A DNA stretch of 64,000 nt from Nitrospira sp. Its GTDB lineage: Bacteria > Nitrospirota > Thermodesulfovibrionia > Thermodesulfovibrionales > Dissulfurispiraceae. The notes beneath the pieces are model-generated. The model had not been told where the DNA came from, did not search any database, and saw only the letters and a program-made list of their open reading frames with translations. Location of the stretch: positions 1-64,000 of the forward strand of contig NSJL01000002.1 in the NCBI GenBank assembly GCA_002634385.1, written 5' to 3'. The position numbers and the translations under genes are program-made. Positions 8,240 to 17,288 of the stretch are shown one piece after another; positions within the stretch are counted from its first letter, which is position 1, and every line of letters starts with the position of its first letter.

Positions 8240-9762
8240 GGCGTATAAGTGTGGTAATTGCAATTCTGGTTGCTCTCATCACCGGCTGCACTCAAGGGCA
8301 GAAGGTTGAAGAAGGGCATCATGAGGAAACCCTTACGGCTACCGTCTGGAGCTCCAAGACTGAGCTTTTTATGGAGCATGAGGAGTTTGAAGCAGGCAAA
8401 GAGGCGGAAGTGGTGCTCCACCTCACCAATCTGAGCACGTTCAAGCCTGTTACCGAGAGCACTGTGACGATGTTGTTTCTTCCTAAATCGGGAGACCCGT
8501 TCAGCATTAAAATCGATACACCCGAGAAACCCGGCATATTCAAAGCCAGGATAGCACTGAAAAAAGCCGGTGAGTACTCGCTTAAAGTGCTGGTACAGGG
8601 AGGGTCGTCTTCGGATGAAATCGAAGTCCCTGATATCGATGTGGTTGGGAAAGACCATGACCATGAAAAAGATCATAAGCACGATGAAGAGGAAGGCAGC
8701 GGCGGTACGGTCACCTTCCTCAAAGAGCAGCAGTGGACCGTGGATTTCAAAGTGGAGCCCGTATCGAAAATGACCCTGGCGCCTGCCTTTACCGTCATGG
8801 GTGAGCTCGTACCGGCTACGAATGCTGAAAGCACCGTATCTTCCTCCCTTTCAGGAGTCATCTCCGCCTCACGACCGCTCCCTTACATAGGGAAACGGGT
8901 TAAAGCAGGCGAAACGCTCATGCTCATCGAGCCGCCTGTTCAGCAGGAGGGCGGCATAGGGCAGCTTTCGGCATCCTATGCAGAGGCAAAGAGCAAAGTG
9001 GTGCTTGCACAGAAAGAGTATGAACGGGCAAAGAGGCTCTATGAGGCAAAAGCCGCCCCCAAAAAGAGAGTGGAAGAGGCTGAGATTGCGCTGGATACGG
9101 CAAAAGCTTCCCTCGATCCTCTTGAAAGGTCGATGGCGGATATGATGAACACCACTTCAGGGAACAGGATAATCGTTAAAGCCCCCATAAGCGGGACTGT
9201 TGTCGAGATGGACGCTTCAGCCGGCAAGTTTGTCGAGGCTGGTAAGCCCCTGGTGAGGATCATGAATACCTCGACACTCTGGCTCAAGGCGCATATCCCT
9301 GCAACCGAGATTGGCAGGCTCAAGAGCATCGATACAGCGGCCTTTACCATTCAGGGCATCGATGAGGAGTTCAGACCCAAACGGGTTGTGACCGAGAGCG
9401 ACATGGTTGATCCGAAGACCCGCACCGTTCCCGTGATCTTTGAAGTAGGCAACCCGAACAATCTTCTCAAGGCGGGCATGTTCACCAATGTGGCGATCAA
9501 GACCGGCCGTGCAGAAAATGCCATGGCGTTGCCGGAGGAGGCACTCTTCGAAGATGAAGGAAGATTTTTTGCCTTTGTCCAGCATGAAGGTGAATCCTTT
9601 GAAAGAAGAGAAGTCAGAACCGGCGCAAAAGACAGGGGACATGTGCACATAACCGATGGGCTCGAAGAGGGAGAGAGGGTCGTTACAAAGGGCGGCTATT
9701 ACGTCAAGCTTGCCTCACAATCGACGAAACTTCCGGATGAGCACGCAGGGCATGCGCACTGA
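8236..9762 (+). CDS. RND efflux periplasmic adaptor (CusB/CzcB type) with extra N-terminal domain
   Basis: 508 residues. The start is lipoprotein-like (LITGCTQG, acylated Cys near 16). An Ig-like extra domain at about 30-135 (EVVLHLTNLSTFKPVTEST) is followed by a His/Asp/Glu linker DHDHEKDHKHDEEE (about 139-152), which is a plausible metal-binding patch. The membrane-fusion core follows: lipoyl/hairpin region with YAEAKSKVVLAQKEYERAKR and RIIVKAPISGTVVEMDASAG, then beta-barrel domains. It bridges the inner-membrane pump and the TolC-like channel. The C-terminal tail is also His-containing (EHAGHAH). It overlaps the upstream gene by 4 bases and precedes the pump by 11. Confidence 0.9.
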   Translation: MRRISVVIAILVALITGCTQGQKVEEGHHEETLTATVWSSKTELFMEHEEFEAGKEAEVVLHLTNLSTFKPVTESTVTMLFLPKSGDPFSIKIDTPEKPGIFKARIALKKAGEYSLKVLVQGGSSSDEIEVPDIDVVGKDHDHEKDHKHDEEEGSGGTVTFLKEQQWTVDFKVEPVSKMTLAPAFTVMGELVPATNAESTVSSSLSGVISASRPLPYIGKRVKAGETLMLIEPPVQQEGGIGQLSASYAEAKSKVVLAQKEYERAKRLYEAKAAPKKRVEEAEIALDTAKASLDPLERSMADMMNTTSGNRIIVKAPISGTVVEMDASAGKFVEAGKPLVRIMNTSTLWLKAHIPATEIGRLKSIDTAAFTIQGIDEEFRPKRVVTESDMVDPKTRTVPVIFEVGNPNNLLKAGMFTNVAIKTGRAENAMALPEEALFEDEGRFFAFVQHEGESFERREVRTGAKDRGHVHITDGLEEGERVVTKGGYYVKLASQSTKLPDEHAGHAH

Positions 9763-9773
9763 GGAGAGGGGCT

Positions 9774-12700
9774 ATGCTTGATAAAATTATACGACTATCA
9801 CTCGAAAACAGGCTCATAGTGGTTGCCCTCTCCCTGGTGTTGTTCATTGCGGGGGTCTATGTTGCGGTAAAAATCCCGGTCGATGTTTTTCCCGATCTTA
9901 CTGCTCCGACGGTCACGATCATGACCGAGTCTCACGGCATGGCGCCCGAAGAGGTGGAAACCCTGGTAACCGCCCCTATCGAGAGCGCCCTTAATGGCGC
10001 CATCGGCGTGCGGCGCGTGCGGTCAGCTTCGACATACGGAACCTCCACAGTGTGGGTGGAGTTCACCTGGGGAATGGATATCTACCGTGCGCGCCAGGTG
10101 GTGAACGAAAAACTCCAGCTCGTTGCAGCGAGTCTCCCTCAGGGAGTGGTCCCTGTATTAGCCCCCATATCTTCTATCATGGGCGAAATTATGTACGTCG
10201 ATGTCAGGAGTGATCGGCATACGCTCATGGAGGTCAAGGAAGCTGCGGACTTCGTGATAAGGAAACGGTTACTCGCGGTTCCCGGAGTAGCGCAGGTGGT
10301 GACCGTCGGCGGCGAGGCAAAGCAGTACCATATCCATATCGATCCCCAGCGGCTGTTCTTTTTCGGAATCACTCTCGAGGAGGTCATGGCGGCTGCCCGG
10401 GGACTCAATGAAAACTTTTCTGCAGGCATCATCAAGACGGGCGGCCAGGACTATCTGCTCAGAGGCATCGGCAGGGTAAAATCCGCTGCCGATATAGAAA
10501 ACTCCGTCATCGCTTCAAATGACGGTGTTCCTGTCTTGATGAAAGATATTGCCCAAGTGCGCATTGATCCTGCTTTCAGGGTCGGCGACGCGGCGGTGAA
10601 CGCAAAGCCTGCGGTGCTGGTAACAGTACAGAAACATCCTGATGTCAATACCATAGAGCTCACCAACCGGATCGAGAGGACCCTTGCCGAGACACAGAAA
10701 ACCCTTCCTCAAGGCATGGTCATCGACAAGGATATCCTCAAACAGTCGGACTTCATCACCAGGGCTATTGATAATGTCAGAAAGGTGGTCATCGAGGGAG
10801 CGTTCCTGGTCATCATTATCCTCTTCCTCTTTCTGGGCAATATGAGGACAACCATTATCTCCATAACGGCAATGCCGCTTTCGCTTATATTCTCTATCTT
10901 CGTCCTCCGGCTCTTTGATATCACTATCAATACGATGACCCTGGGCGGTATGGCAATCGCCATAGGCGTTATTGTCGATGATGCGATTATCGATGTCGAG
11001 AACGTCTTCAGGAGGCTGAAAGAAAACAATCAGAGGCCTGAAGGGTCGCGCCATCCCGTATTGAGAGTGATTTTTGACGCCTCAAAAGAAATTCGGTCCT
11101 CTATCGTCAATGCTACCTTCATCATAATCGTAGTATTCGTTCCCCTTTTCTTCCTGAGCGGCATCGAGGGAAGACTTCTGAGACCACTTGGCATCTCGTA
11201 TATTGTTGCGATAGGGGCGTCGCTCATTGTCGCCCTGACCGTTACGCCTGCTCTCTGTGCCTATTTGCTCCCAAGGGCGAAATTCATCGAAAGAGGGGAA
11301 GACAGCTTTATCGTCACATGGCTGAAGAGGTCCTATGAGCCAGCGTTACATAGAGCAGTGAAGAGTCCCGCTTCAGTCATAACGGTTTCGATAGCTCTCT
11401 TTGTAGTATCGCTCATTCCGCTGTTCTTCATCGGCAGATCGTTTCTCCCCGCTTTCAATGAGGGCTCGCTCACCGTTATGGTTGCTACTGCCCCGGGGAC
11501 ATCCCTCGAAAAATCGGTTGAGATTGGAGCACTTGCAGAACAGATACTGCTCAGGCATCCCAACATCGACAAAACAGCAAGAAAGACCGGAAGGGGCGAG
11601 CTCGATGAACACGGCAAGTTCCCCAACGCCTCGGAGATCGAGGCAAAGCTCGACATGAAAGGCAGAACGCTCGAAGAGGTACTTGCAGAGCTCAGAAAGG
11701 ACATGGCGGCGCTGCCGGGTACCATAGTGACCTTCGGTCAGCCCATAAGCCACAGAATCGATCATATGCTTTCCGGCACTACGGCGAACATCGCCGTGAA
11801 GATATTCGGTCCCGAGCTCTTCAAACTGAGGGTCATTGCCGAGGATATTCGCTCTGAAATGAACGGAGTCGAAGGCATCGCTGACCTTTCAGTGGAGCAG
11901 CAGGCGGATGTGGCGCAATTGAGGATCATTCCGAACAGAGAAGAGCTTGCCAAGTATGGAATGCCTATTGCCAAAGTGGCCGAAGCGGTTGAGATCGCCA
12001 TGGCTGGCAAGCCGGTATCGAAGACCCTCGAAGGGGACCGGGGATTCGATATCGTTGTACGGTTCGGGTACACGGGTAAGAGGGACGTCGAGAGCGTAAG
12101 CGCTCTGCTCATCGATACCCCTTCCGGAGCAAAAGTCCCCCTTTCAGCTCTTGCAACACTATCCTCTGCAAAAGGTCCCAACAGTATAAGCAGAGAGAAC
12201 GGCCAACGCAAGATGGTGGTGCAGGCAAACGTTGCGGGACGTGACTTGAAGGGCGTTTACCAGGAAGTAAAGGCGGGAATTGAAAAGAACCTCACATTAC
12301 CCCAGGGCTACTATATCGAGTACGGCGGCCAATTCGAGAGTGAAGCAGCAGCGACGAGAACGATAGGGCTCCTCAGCATCCTCTCACTGCTGTTCATATT
12401 CCTCATCCTCTACATGGAATTCAGATCCTTCAGGACCGCCACGCTCATTATGGTAAACCTCCCGCTTGCCCTTATCGGCGGCATCATAGCGGTGTTCCTG
12501 ACAGGGGGCGTTATCAGCATTTCGTCGATGGTGGGTTTCATAACGCTCTTCGGTATCGCAACCCGTAACGGCATTCTGTTGGTTTCTCATTATCAGCACC
12601 TTATGGAGATCGAAGGCAAAACGCTCAGAGAGGCGGTTCTTCAGGGATCAATGGAACGGTTGAGACCAGTCGTCATGACTGCGTTAGCCGCAGGCCTTGC

Positions 12701-12857
12701 GCTGATCCCGTTTGCCGTAGCTGCGGACAAGCCCGGGAACGAGATTCTTTCTCCCTTGGCAGTCGTCATCCTGGGTGGCCTCCTCAGCTCAACGGTACTC
12801 AACATGATCGTATTACCCTCATTGTATATCAAATTTGGAAAAGAGAAAGCGTTATGA
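9774..12857 (+). CDS. Heavy-metal RND efflux pump (CusA/CzcA family)
   Basis: 1027 residues, normal for the family, with 12 predicted membrane segments and two large periplasmic loops. Diagnostic stretches are IPVDVFPDLTAPTVTIMTES near the start and the TM4 motif IAIGVIVDDAIIDVEN, which carries the acidic residues of the proton relay. That TM4 motif has the VDDA...DVEN form rather than the DFG...DGA form of classical CzcA or the Ag/Cu CusA form, so the transported metal cannot be assigned from sequence alone. It acts as the proton-driven inner-membrane component with the two upstream genes. Its stop overlaps the start of the next small gene. Confidence 0.92.
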   Translation: MLDKIIRLSLENRLIVVALSLVLFIAGVYVAVKIPVDVFPDLTAPTVTIMTESHGMAPEEVETLVTAPIESALNGAIGVRRVRSASTYGTSTVWVEFTWGMDIYRARQVVNEKLQLVAASLPQGVVPVLAPISSIMGEIMYVDVRSDRHTLMEVKEAADFVIRKRLLAVPGVAQVVTVGGEAKQYHIHIDPQRLFFFGITLEEVMAAARGLNENFSAGIIKTGGQDYLLRGIGRVKSAADIENSVIASNDGVPVLMKDIAQVRIDPAFRVGDAAVNAKPAVLVTVQKHPDVNTIELTNRIERTLAETQKTLPQGMVIDKDILKQSDFITRAIDNVRKVVIEGAFLVIIILFLFLGNMRTTIISITAMPLSLIFSIFVLRLFDITINTMTLGGMAIAIGVIVDDAIIDVENVFRRLKENNQRPEGSRHPVLRVIFDASKEIRSSIVNATFIIIVVFVPLFFLSGIEGRLLRPLGISYIVAIGASLIVALTVTPALCAYLLPRAKFIERGEDSFIVTWLKRSYEPALHRAVKSPASVITVSIALFVVSLIPLFFIGRSFLPAFNEGSLTVMVATAPGTSLEKSVEIGALAEQILLRHPNIDKTARKTGRGELDEHGKFPNASEIEAKLDMKGRTLEEVLAELRKDMAALPGTIVTFGQPISHRIDHMLSGTTANIAVKIFGPELFKLRVIAEDIRSEMNGVEGIADLSVEQQADVAQLRIIPNREELAKYGMPIAKVAEAVEIAMAGKPVSKTLEGDRGFDIVVRFGYTGKRDVESVSALLIDTPSGAKVPLSALATLSSAKGPNSISRENGQRKMVVQANVAGRDLKGVYQEVKAGIEKNLTLPQGYYIEYGGQFESEAAATRTIGLLSILSLLFIFLILYMEFRSFRTATLIMVNLPLALIGGIIAVFLTGGVISISSMVGFITLFGIATRNGILLVSHYQHLMEIEGKTLREAVLQGSMERLRPVVMTALAAGLALIPFAVAADKPGNEILSPLAVVILGGLLSSTVLNMIVLPSLYIKFGKEKAL

Positions 12858-13192
12858 AGCGTTTTGCAATTCTCTTTATTTTGCTTTTTACGTGGGTGCT
12901 TGCCGGCTACGTTTCCGCTTCAGGGGAGCTTGCCGCATTGTCCAGAGGTGAGGCGTCCGGTGTTTTCAGCGAGGTAAAAGACGGAAACTCCCCCTCTCCG
13001 GACTCTGCAGACATTGTACTGAAGAGGTCCATCAAGACCCATCTGGGAGGGTACTATCCCTTCGAATCGAAGCAGTTACCCCACGGGAAGCGGGAATACC
13101 CCTTCGTCATCAATGGTGATGGACAGGCAGTGACATGGAACGTGGAGGGAGCAGGGGATTCCGTGGTTCATGATGAGCGGTCAGAATTATGA
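12854..13192 (+). CDS. Small exported protein, short paralogue of the next gene
   Basis: 112 residues with a signal peptide (FAILFILLFTWVLAGYVSAS). The mature part shares clear collinear similarity with the N-terminal half of the next gene: SGVFSEVKDGNSPSP against SGMFIEAQDSGSSPQ, IKTHLGGYYPFE against IKTHLKDHYLLE, and INGDGQAVTWNVEG against VNIDGQAATWEVEG. It lacks the C-terminal beta-rich half of its neighbour, so it is a truncated duplicate or a distinct short form. The ATG overlaps the stop of the pump gene, so it belongs to the efflux operon. Function unknown. Confidence 0.6.
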   Translation: MKRFAILFILLFTWVLAGYVSASGELAALSRGEASGVFSEVKDGNSPSPDSADIVLKRSIKTHLGGYYPFESKQLPHGKREYPFVINGDGQAVTWNVEGAGDSVVHDERSEL

Positions 13193-13240
13193 CATATGAA
13201 AAAACATCTACTATGAAAACAGCATAAATGGAGGCCCACA

Positions 13241-13837
13241 ATGAAAAGATTGGTATTGTATTTTGTTCTGACAGTTCTGGTAAGTAGTCTTATAGGCTGC
13301 AGCGGGGGATTACGGGAGATTACGGCAAGATCACAAAGCGAGAGATCCGGCATGTTCATAGAGGCGCAGGACAGTGGTTCGTCTCCCCAGGGAGTCGTCG
13401 AGGTGATGCTGAAGGCGGAAATAAAAACGCATCTCAAAGATCACTATCTGCTGGAGAAAGCGGGGACATATCACGGAGAGCCCCGCTACCCGATGCTGGT
13501 AAATATCGATGGGCAGGCGGCCACCTGGGAAGTAGAGGGCAAAAAGGAGAGTGCGCCTAACTACATTGATAAGAGTGTTAAGAGAAACCCGGAAAGAGGA
13601 GAGGGAATGAAGTACTCACTCTCTAAGAGAATATGGCTTTCTCCAGGATCTCACCGGGTGTTTTTCGGGCTCCCCGGCGATAGGGTGTCCAAAGAGGTAG
13701 TCATTACGGTGGAAGAAGGGAAACCGTCCGTTCTCGAGTTCAAACCCGTCTATAGGCGCTATCGCACCCAGGGATCCATCTTCACCAGGGGCGTGAGCAG
13801 GCTGAAAGCTTTTTGGAACGGTACGCTTCTCCCCTAA
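13241..13837 (+). CDS. Lipoprotein at the end of the efflux operon
   Basis: 198 residues. Lipobox SSLIGC with the acylated Cys near residue 20. The mature protein has the segment shared with the upstream paralogue plus a C-terminal region with KRIWLSPGSHRVFFGLPGDR and EVVITVEEGKPSVLEFKPVY. This PEGA-like/beta-sandwich pattern is common in surface proteins built around a GxHxV turn. The stop is followed within 30 bases by a strong terminator, so this is the last gene of the operon. A role in envelope adaptation to metals is inferred from context only. Confidence 0.65.
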   Translation: MKRLVLYFVLTVLVSSLIGCSGGLREITARSQSERSGMFIEAQDSGSSPQGVVEVMLKAEIKTHLKDHYLLEKAGTYHGEPRYPMLVNIDGQAATWEVEGKKESAPNYIDKSVKRNPERGEGMKYSLSKRIWLSPGSHRVFFGLPGDRVSKEVVITVEEGKPSVLEFKPVYRRYRTQGSIFTRGVSRLKAFWNGTLLP

Positions 13838-13864
13838 GCGCTTCTTATCGGTAACAGGCGTAAG

Positions 13865-13897
13865 AAAAAGGCCGCAGACAACATCTGCGGCCTTTTT
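13865..13897 (+). terminator. Intrinsic terminator of the efflux operon
   Basis: A perfect 14-bp inverted repeat AAAAAGGCCGCAGA / TCTGCGGCCTTTTT with a 5-base loop. The GC core is flanked by A and T runs, so it works in both orientations. It lies 27 bases after the lipoprotein stop. Confidence 0.9.
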
Positions 13898-14340
13898 ATA
13901 TGTCCGGCAGGAGAATAAAGCCGATGCGCACAGATCCGTATATGCAACAGTTCCATAGTTTCTTCCCGTGCGGCAAGGAGAATGCGGATATATCCTGCTC
14001 ATTAACCCGTTGCCCACTTCTTCGGGAAAAGGCCAGGTAGTATTGATTTACTCCGTTGAATTGCAAGGAGCATCCAGCTTACAAATTCGGTATAGGACGG
14101 GACACGTATCTTGTCTGAGCGTACGATTTTTTCGTTTCATGTTGAATCCGGTGGGATGGTGGTTCCCTTTATGCCATGCCCCGGGGTCACCACTGCGTTG
14201 TAGTGGGTTTCCGGGACTGATGCGGGCAGCAGAAGCACTCTCGCAGCCAGAAGCAGAAACAGCAGGAAACGCCTTTCCCTGCTCTTCCTCCCTACTTCCA
14301 GCGGGTGCACACTTCTCACCGGTATCCGCCCGGAACAGAT
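13898..14340. other. Gap without a supported gene
   Basis: 443 bases between the terminator and the coiled-coil gene. Open frames here are short. The only one with any protein character is a minus-strand frame (14137-14319) with a signal-like hydrophobic run FLLFLLLAARVLLLP, but it has a poor start and no recognisable homology. No hairpin or promoter stood out. Confidence 0.4.
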
Positions 14341-14625
14341 CTATTTTCTTTCTATTGCCATGGTGATGGAGTGCTTCAGCTCACTCCATATATTCTCGAT
14401 TTCCCCCCTGATTTTTTCCCACGGGGTATCTGCGTTTTCCTTGAGGGCGCAGATCCGCATCCGCAAATCCTCATATCCCTTTTCCAATGCCTCCCTCCGG
14501 ATCTCGTACTCCCTCTGCTCCCCCTGACCGCCACTTTCTGCCTTCCCCCTTACTCGTTCGATCTCCCCTTCCAGCTCCCTGAGCCTCGCCTCCGCATCTT
14601 CCCGGTATTTCTCCTTCTCTTTCAT
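14341..14625 (-). CDS. Small coiled-coil protein
   Basis: 94 residues, almost wholly charged helix with heptad spacing (EDAEARLRELEGEIERVRGK, then EQREYEIRREALEKGYEDLR), ending in IRGEIENIWSELKHSITMAI. This layout (two charged helices followed by a W-containing third helix) matches the short coiled-coil stress-type proteins annotated as sll1863-like. I chose the internal ATG at 14625 because the residues before it in the longer open frame look non-coding. The ribosome site is weak. Probably cytosolic; function unknown. Confidence 0.55.
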   Translation of the reverse strand: MKEKEKYREDAEARLRELEGEIERVRGKAESGGQGEQREYEIRREALEKGYEDLRMRICALKENADTPWEKIRGEIENIWSELKHSITMAIERK

Positions 14626-14773
14626 GGTCGCCCCGTCCTTCCTGCAGGATTGCCCGGTTTCGCTGTCCGCACTCGGGAAAAAGCAGGGGCAAAGCAAGGT
14701 GACGGACACCTGCCTTGCCCCTGCTCCTCAATGCAAATAGGGTGGGTGCTGTACTATATTTTCCGATCTTCCC

Positions 14774-15163
14774 TTATGGTTTTTCCTCCCAGTAGGGATT
14801 GCTGCCGTAATAGCTGTAGATACCTGCCCCCCACGTTCTGTCCGCCATATCCGGCCAGTTCTCCTTATCGAAGCCGGGGGCGTTCTCGAGGGAATTCTTG
14901 TCCACATTCAGTATCAGCGAATCATCCACGGCGCTGTATTCAAAGACATCGGGCGGGACCGCAAAGAACTTATCCCCGAGCCCCAGGAAACCGCCAAAGG
15001 ATAACACCACATAGGCGATCCGTCCCGCGGTCAGGTCGATCATCACATCCTCGATGTCCCCAAGGTCCTCCCCTGCACGGTTTTTTACATCCATTCCGAT
15101 AAACTTGCTGCCACGTATCAATAATCCTGCCGCTGTCGCTTTTATGGAACTCGTTGTCGTCAT
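14774..15163 (-). CDS. PRC-barrel domain protein
   Basis: 129 residues. The PRC-barrel signature is clear: LIRGSKFIGMDVKNRAGEDL, then LGDIEDVMIDLTAGRIAYVV followed by LSFGGFLGLGDKFFAVPPD. Such stand-alone barrels are widespread cytosolic proteins of uncertain role, often stress-related. The C-terminal tail is Trp/Tyr-rich (DRTWGAGIYSYYGSNPYWEE). The start has a strong ribosome site, AAGGAGGG, 4 bases upstream. The coiled-coil gene lies 148 bases downstream on the same strand, and both may belong to a stress-type unit (inference). Confidence 0.85.
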   Translation of the reverse strand: MTTTSSIKATAAGLLIRGSKFIGMDVKNRAGEDLGDIEDVMIDLTAGRIAYVVLSFGGFLGLGDKFFAVPPDVFEYSAVDDSLILNVDKNSLENAPGFDKENWPDMADRTWGAGIYSYYGSNPYWEEKP

Positions 15164-15458
15164 CGTACCCTCCTTTTTTGCCCTTCCGCCCTGATTGAGC
15201 AGAAAGACTTTGTCAAACCGGGTGTTTCAGAAGAAACACCAAACACCTCAACTGCAGGAAAGTAAAAAAGGGACAGTACAGAACGCACAACAGGAGGAAA
15301 GGGAGTCAGAGAGGAAGAGAGTCAGTCGGCACGTCTCTCATCAGAAAGTGGATATCCTGCTATTAAAGCTATACCACATATAGAGAGTACTGTCAACATT
15401 ACAGGAACAGCCGTTCAGGGAAAAGGCTTTACTGCGCGGTCAGTGAGTATTCCTTTTA

Positions 15459-15543
15459 GATTGCTTCGCTCCGCTCCTAATGACACGCAGGGTCATTTTA
15501 GAAAGAATCCCTGCCGCCGGGGATCAGGGGCTCGCAATGACAG
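15459..15543. repeat. Dispersed palindromic intergenic repeat (TTGCTTCGCTCC...GCAATGACA type)
   Basis: Begins ATTGCTTCGCTCCGCTCCTA with ATGACA, and ends CTCGCAATGACAG. This matches the very common bacterial palindromic repeat whose arms read GTCATTGCGAGGAGCGAAGC in the other orientation. The inner part is divergent, so this is a decayed copy. Confidence 0.5.
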
Positions 15544-15571
15544 GGAAGTGATCCCTCTCTTTTATCTCTCT

Positions 15572-15624
15572 CAGAAACTCTTCGCTCGGCCTCACAACGA
15601 ACACAGTGTGCAGACACTCCCTAG
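15572..15624. repeat. Degenerate copy of the MITE-like element end
   Basis: Fifty-three bases here align without gaps to 55934-55986 with 45 identities, sharing AACTCTTCGCTCGG and the end CCCTAG. That second site is the right end of a 181-bp element with 15-bp terminal inverted repeats. The left end could not be found here, so this is probably a truncated copy. Confidence 0.55.
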
Positions 15625-15702
15625 TAGTCATCTGCCGTTGGCAATCAGCTTTCCGAACGCTTCTGCAGGGAGGAATCTGTTGAAGAGAAATCCCTGCACC
15701 TC

Positions 15703-17142
15703 TCAGAACCGTATCCGCACGGTGTAGGAGAGCACCGTCTCCTTATCCTTCGGCGTTGCAACGACAAACTCGGCATGGGAAGAGGACGATTTTGTATAGC
15801 CGTGGGAAGATTCGAGAATTTTCCAGTCCCCGGGGATGGGTTCCACGAATTTAATGGTGACGTCCTCTTCCTTCCGGTTCCGCACCGAAATGCGGTAGGC
15901 GGCCTCATAGGTATCCGAAACGATCTTCCTCCATCCCGTCTGTTTCCTCACCACTGCGATGTCGAAGGCGTCTCCGAGCTTCACCCTGATCTTCTCGTCC
16001 TTCGGGGTATGATCGACAGCGTCCTCGCCCGCAAACTGGAGGGCGCCCTCCCCGTCCCGTTTATATACCCTGACAATCCCCCGGGGCAGAGGGATCCCGA
16101 GACCGTTTTCCTTCCTGTTCTCAATTCTTATGAAGACACCCACCCGCTGATTGGGCATGTCCTCATTATAGGAGCCGCGAAAGAAGGAGTCCTCCCCTAT
16201 GCTTACATACTCTTTCTGCGCCTTGACGGCATCCGCGTCGAGAAATCCTATCTGTTTCGTCTGGTTGTCCTTGATGGTGGACGTTCTCTGAAGCGAGTAC
16301 AGGTGATACTCGGAGAAGGCGCTCTCCCGGAACGAGGGCACCGCCATCGCCTTCATGGTCATCGGCTGTATATCCGTCCTCATCTCCTTAGTGTCCATCA
16401 CTCTGTTTACGTCCCCTGCCACAAGCTTGAGCTTCGCATCCCTATAGGTAGTGCCGCTCCGGTTATCGATGGTGACCCACCCGGATATATCCGCCTGGCT
16501 GTCATCCCTGCTCAGGGCGACAACGTAATCGGCGTTCCAAGAAATCCCCTGGGTAAGATAGGCGGCCTCGATGACATGCTCTCCCGGGGTGTCGTTGTGC
16601 ACGAACCACATGAGTGTCGGGCGGGGGATCAGGTTCTCCGGCAATGAGGGGAAAATCACCCTTCCGGGGTGTCCGAAGGTAAGCTCATCTCCGATCCTGA
16701 AGACAGGTCCCCCCTCGTTATTCGCAACCACCGTCGCGGTAACGATCTCTTCCCTTTCCGTATACGGGTTCCTCGTGTACAGCTTTACCTCTTTTCCCAC
16801 ATATTTATCCAGGAGCTTCCGGGGGTTTATCAGGTCGAACTCGTAGTTCTGCTCAAGGACACGGACGCCTTTGCCATCGGTAAGGGATTCGACGGAGACG
16901 CTGGCGGGAATGATCCGGGAAGGCACCTCCATAAACCTGAGCTCATTGACGCCCTTTTCCAGGACTATTTTCCGCTTGTCCTTTACCAAACCGATATTCG
17001 AATTGTAGACAGTCACCTCGACGCCCGTCTGACTTTCGATACCAGAGGAGATACCAGAAGAGATACCAGACGCGCTGCCTGCCAGAGAAAAAATCGCTGC
17101 TGTGAGAAAAAAAACCAGGCAAAGACAATACCTCTTGTTCAT
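15703..17142 (-). CDS. DUF4139 domain exported protein
   Basis: 479 residues. Signal peptide at 1-26 (LCLVFFLTAAIFSLAGSASG), then the DUF4139 pattern: VEVTVYNSNIGLVKDKR near the start, WNADYVVALSRDDSQADISG and VTIDNRSGTTYRDAKLKLVA centrally, and IRVKLGDAFDIAVVRKQTGW and the ETVLSYTVRIRF end. The family is mostly beta-sheet and exported; function is not established. I chose the ATG at 17142 because AAGGAGGA precedes it by 5 bases and the signal peptide begins there; the open frame extends upstream through low-complexity DNA. A 12-bp in-frame repeat just after the signal peptide encodes GISSGISSGIE. Confidence 0.8.
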   Translation of the reverse strand: MNKRYCLCLVFFLTAAIFSLAGSASGISSGISSGIESQTGVEVTVYNSNIGLVKDKRKIVLEKGVNELRFMEVPSRIIPASVSVESLTDGKGVRVLEQNYEFDLINPRKLLDKYVGKEVKLYTRNPYTEREEIVTATVVANNEGGPVFRIGDELTFGHPGRVIFPSLPENLIPRPTLMWFVHNDTPGEHVIEAAYLTQGISWNADYVVALSRDDSQADISGWVTIDNRSGTTYRDAKLKLVAGDVNRVMDTKEMRTDIQPMTMKAMAVPSFRESAFSEYHLYSLQRTSTIKDNQTKQIGFLDADAVKAQKEYVSIGEDSFFRGSYNEDMPNQRVGVFIRIENRKENGLGIPLPRGIVRVYKRDGEGALQFAGEDAVDHTPKDEKIRVKLGDAFDIAVVRKQTGWRKIVSDTYEAAYRISVRNRKEEDVTIKFVEPIPGDWKILESSHGYTKSSSSHAEFVVATPKDKETVLSYTVRIRF

Positions 17143-17203
17143 CGAGATCCTCCTTTCTTCCGTAGAAGCTCTCTCAAAGCCCTCTCTTTCACCCTCTCCC
17201 TCG

Positions 17204-17226
17204 CCCTCCCCCCTCAAGGGGGAGGG
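17204..17226. repeat. C-rich hairpin
   Basis: CCCTCCCCC (17204-17212) and GGGGGAGGG (17218-17226) form a 9-bp stem with a 5-base loop in the gap between ribD and the DUF4139 gene. The same kind of hairpin recurs near 19.97, 20.04 and 54.4 kb, so it looks like a dispersed repeat that may double as a transcript end signal. Confidence 0.55.
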
Positions 17227-17288
17227 AAATACTTCCAGGGAATAGGTAGGGCAGCCGAAGGCCGGGAGAGGGGGGTGTAGACGGGAGC

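Larger units (their letters stand above)
15164..15702. other. Repeat-containing intergenic region
   Basis: 539 bases without a gene. It has an 8-bp hairpin GGTGTTTC/GAAACACC (15221-15240) upstream of the PRC-barrel gene, a dispersed palindromic repeat (15459-15543) and a degenerate copy of the MITE-like right end seen at 55.9 kb (15572-15624). The AT-rich part around 15350-15400 may hold the promoter for the minus-strand genes. Confidence 0.5.

Noticed and set aside
9774..12857. Assigning the pump to copper/silver or to zinc/cobalt/cadmium
   Set aside because: The TM4 motif has neither the classical CusA nor the classical CzcA form, so no metal is claimed.
14137..14319. Minus-strand 60-codon frame with a signal-like hydrophobic run
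   Set aside because: GTG start with no ribosome site, no recognisable family and a short low-information tail; it could be chance in GC-rich DNA.
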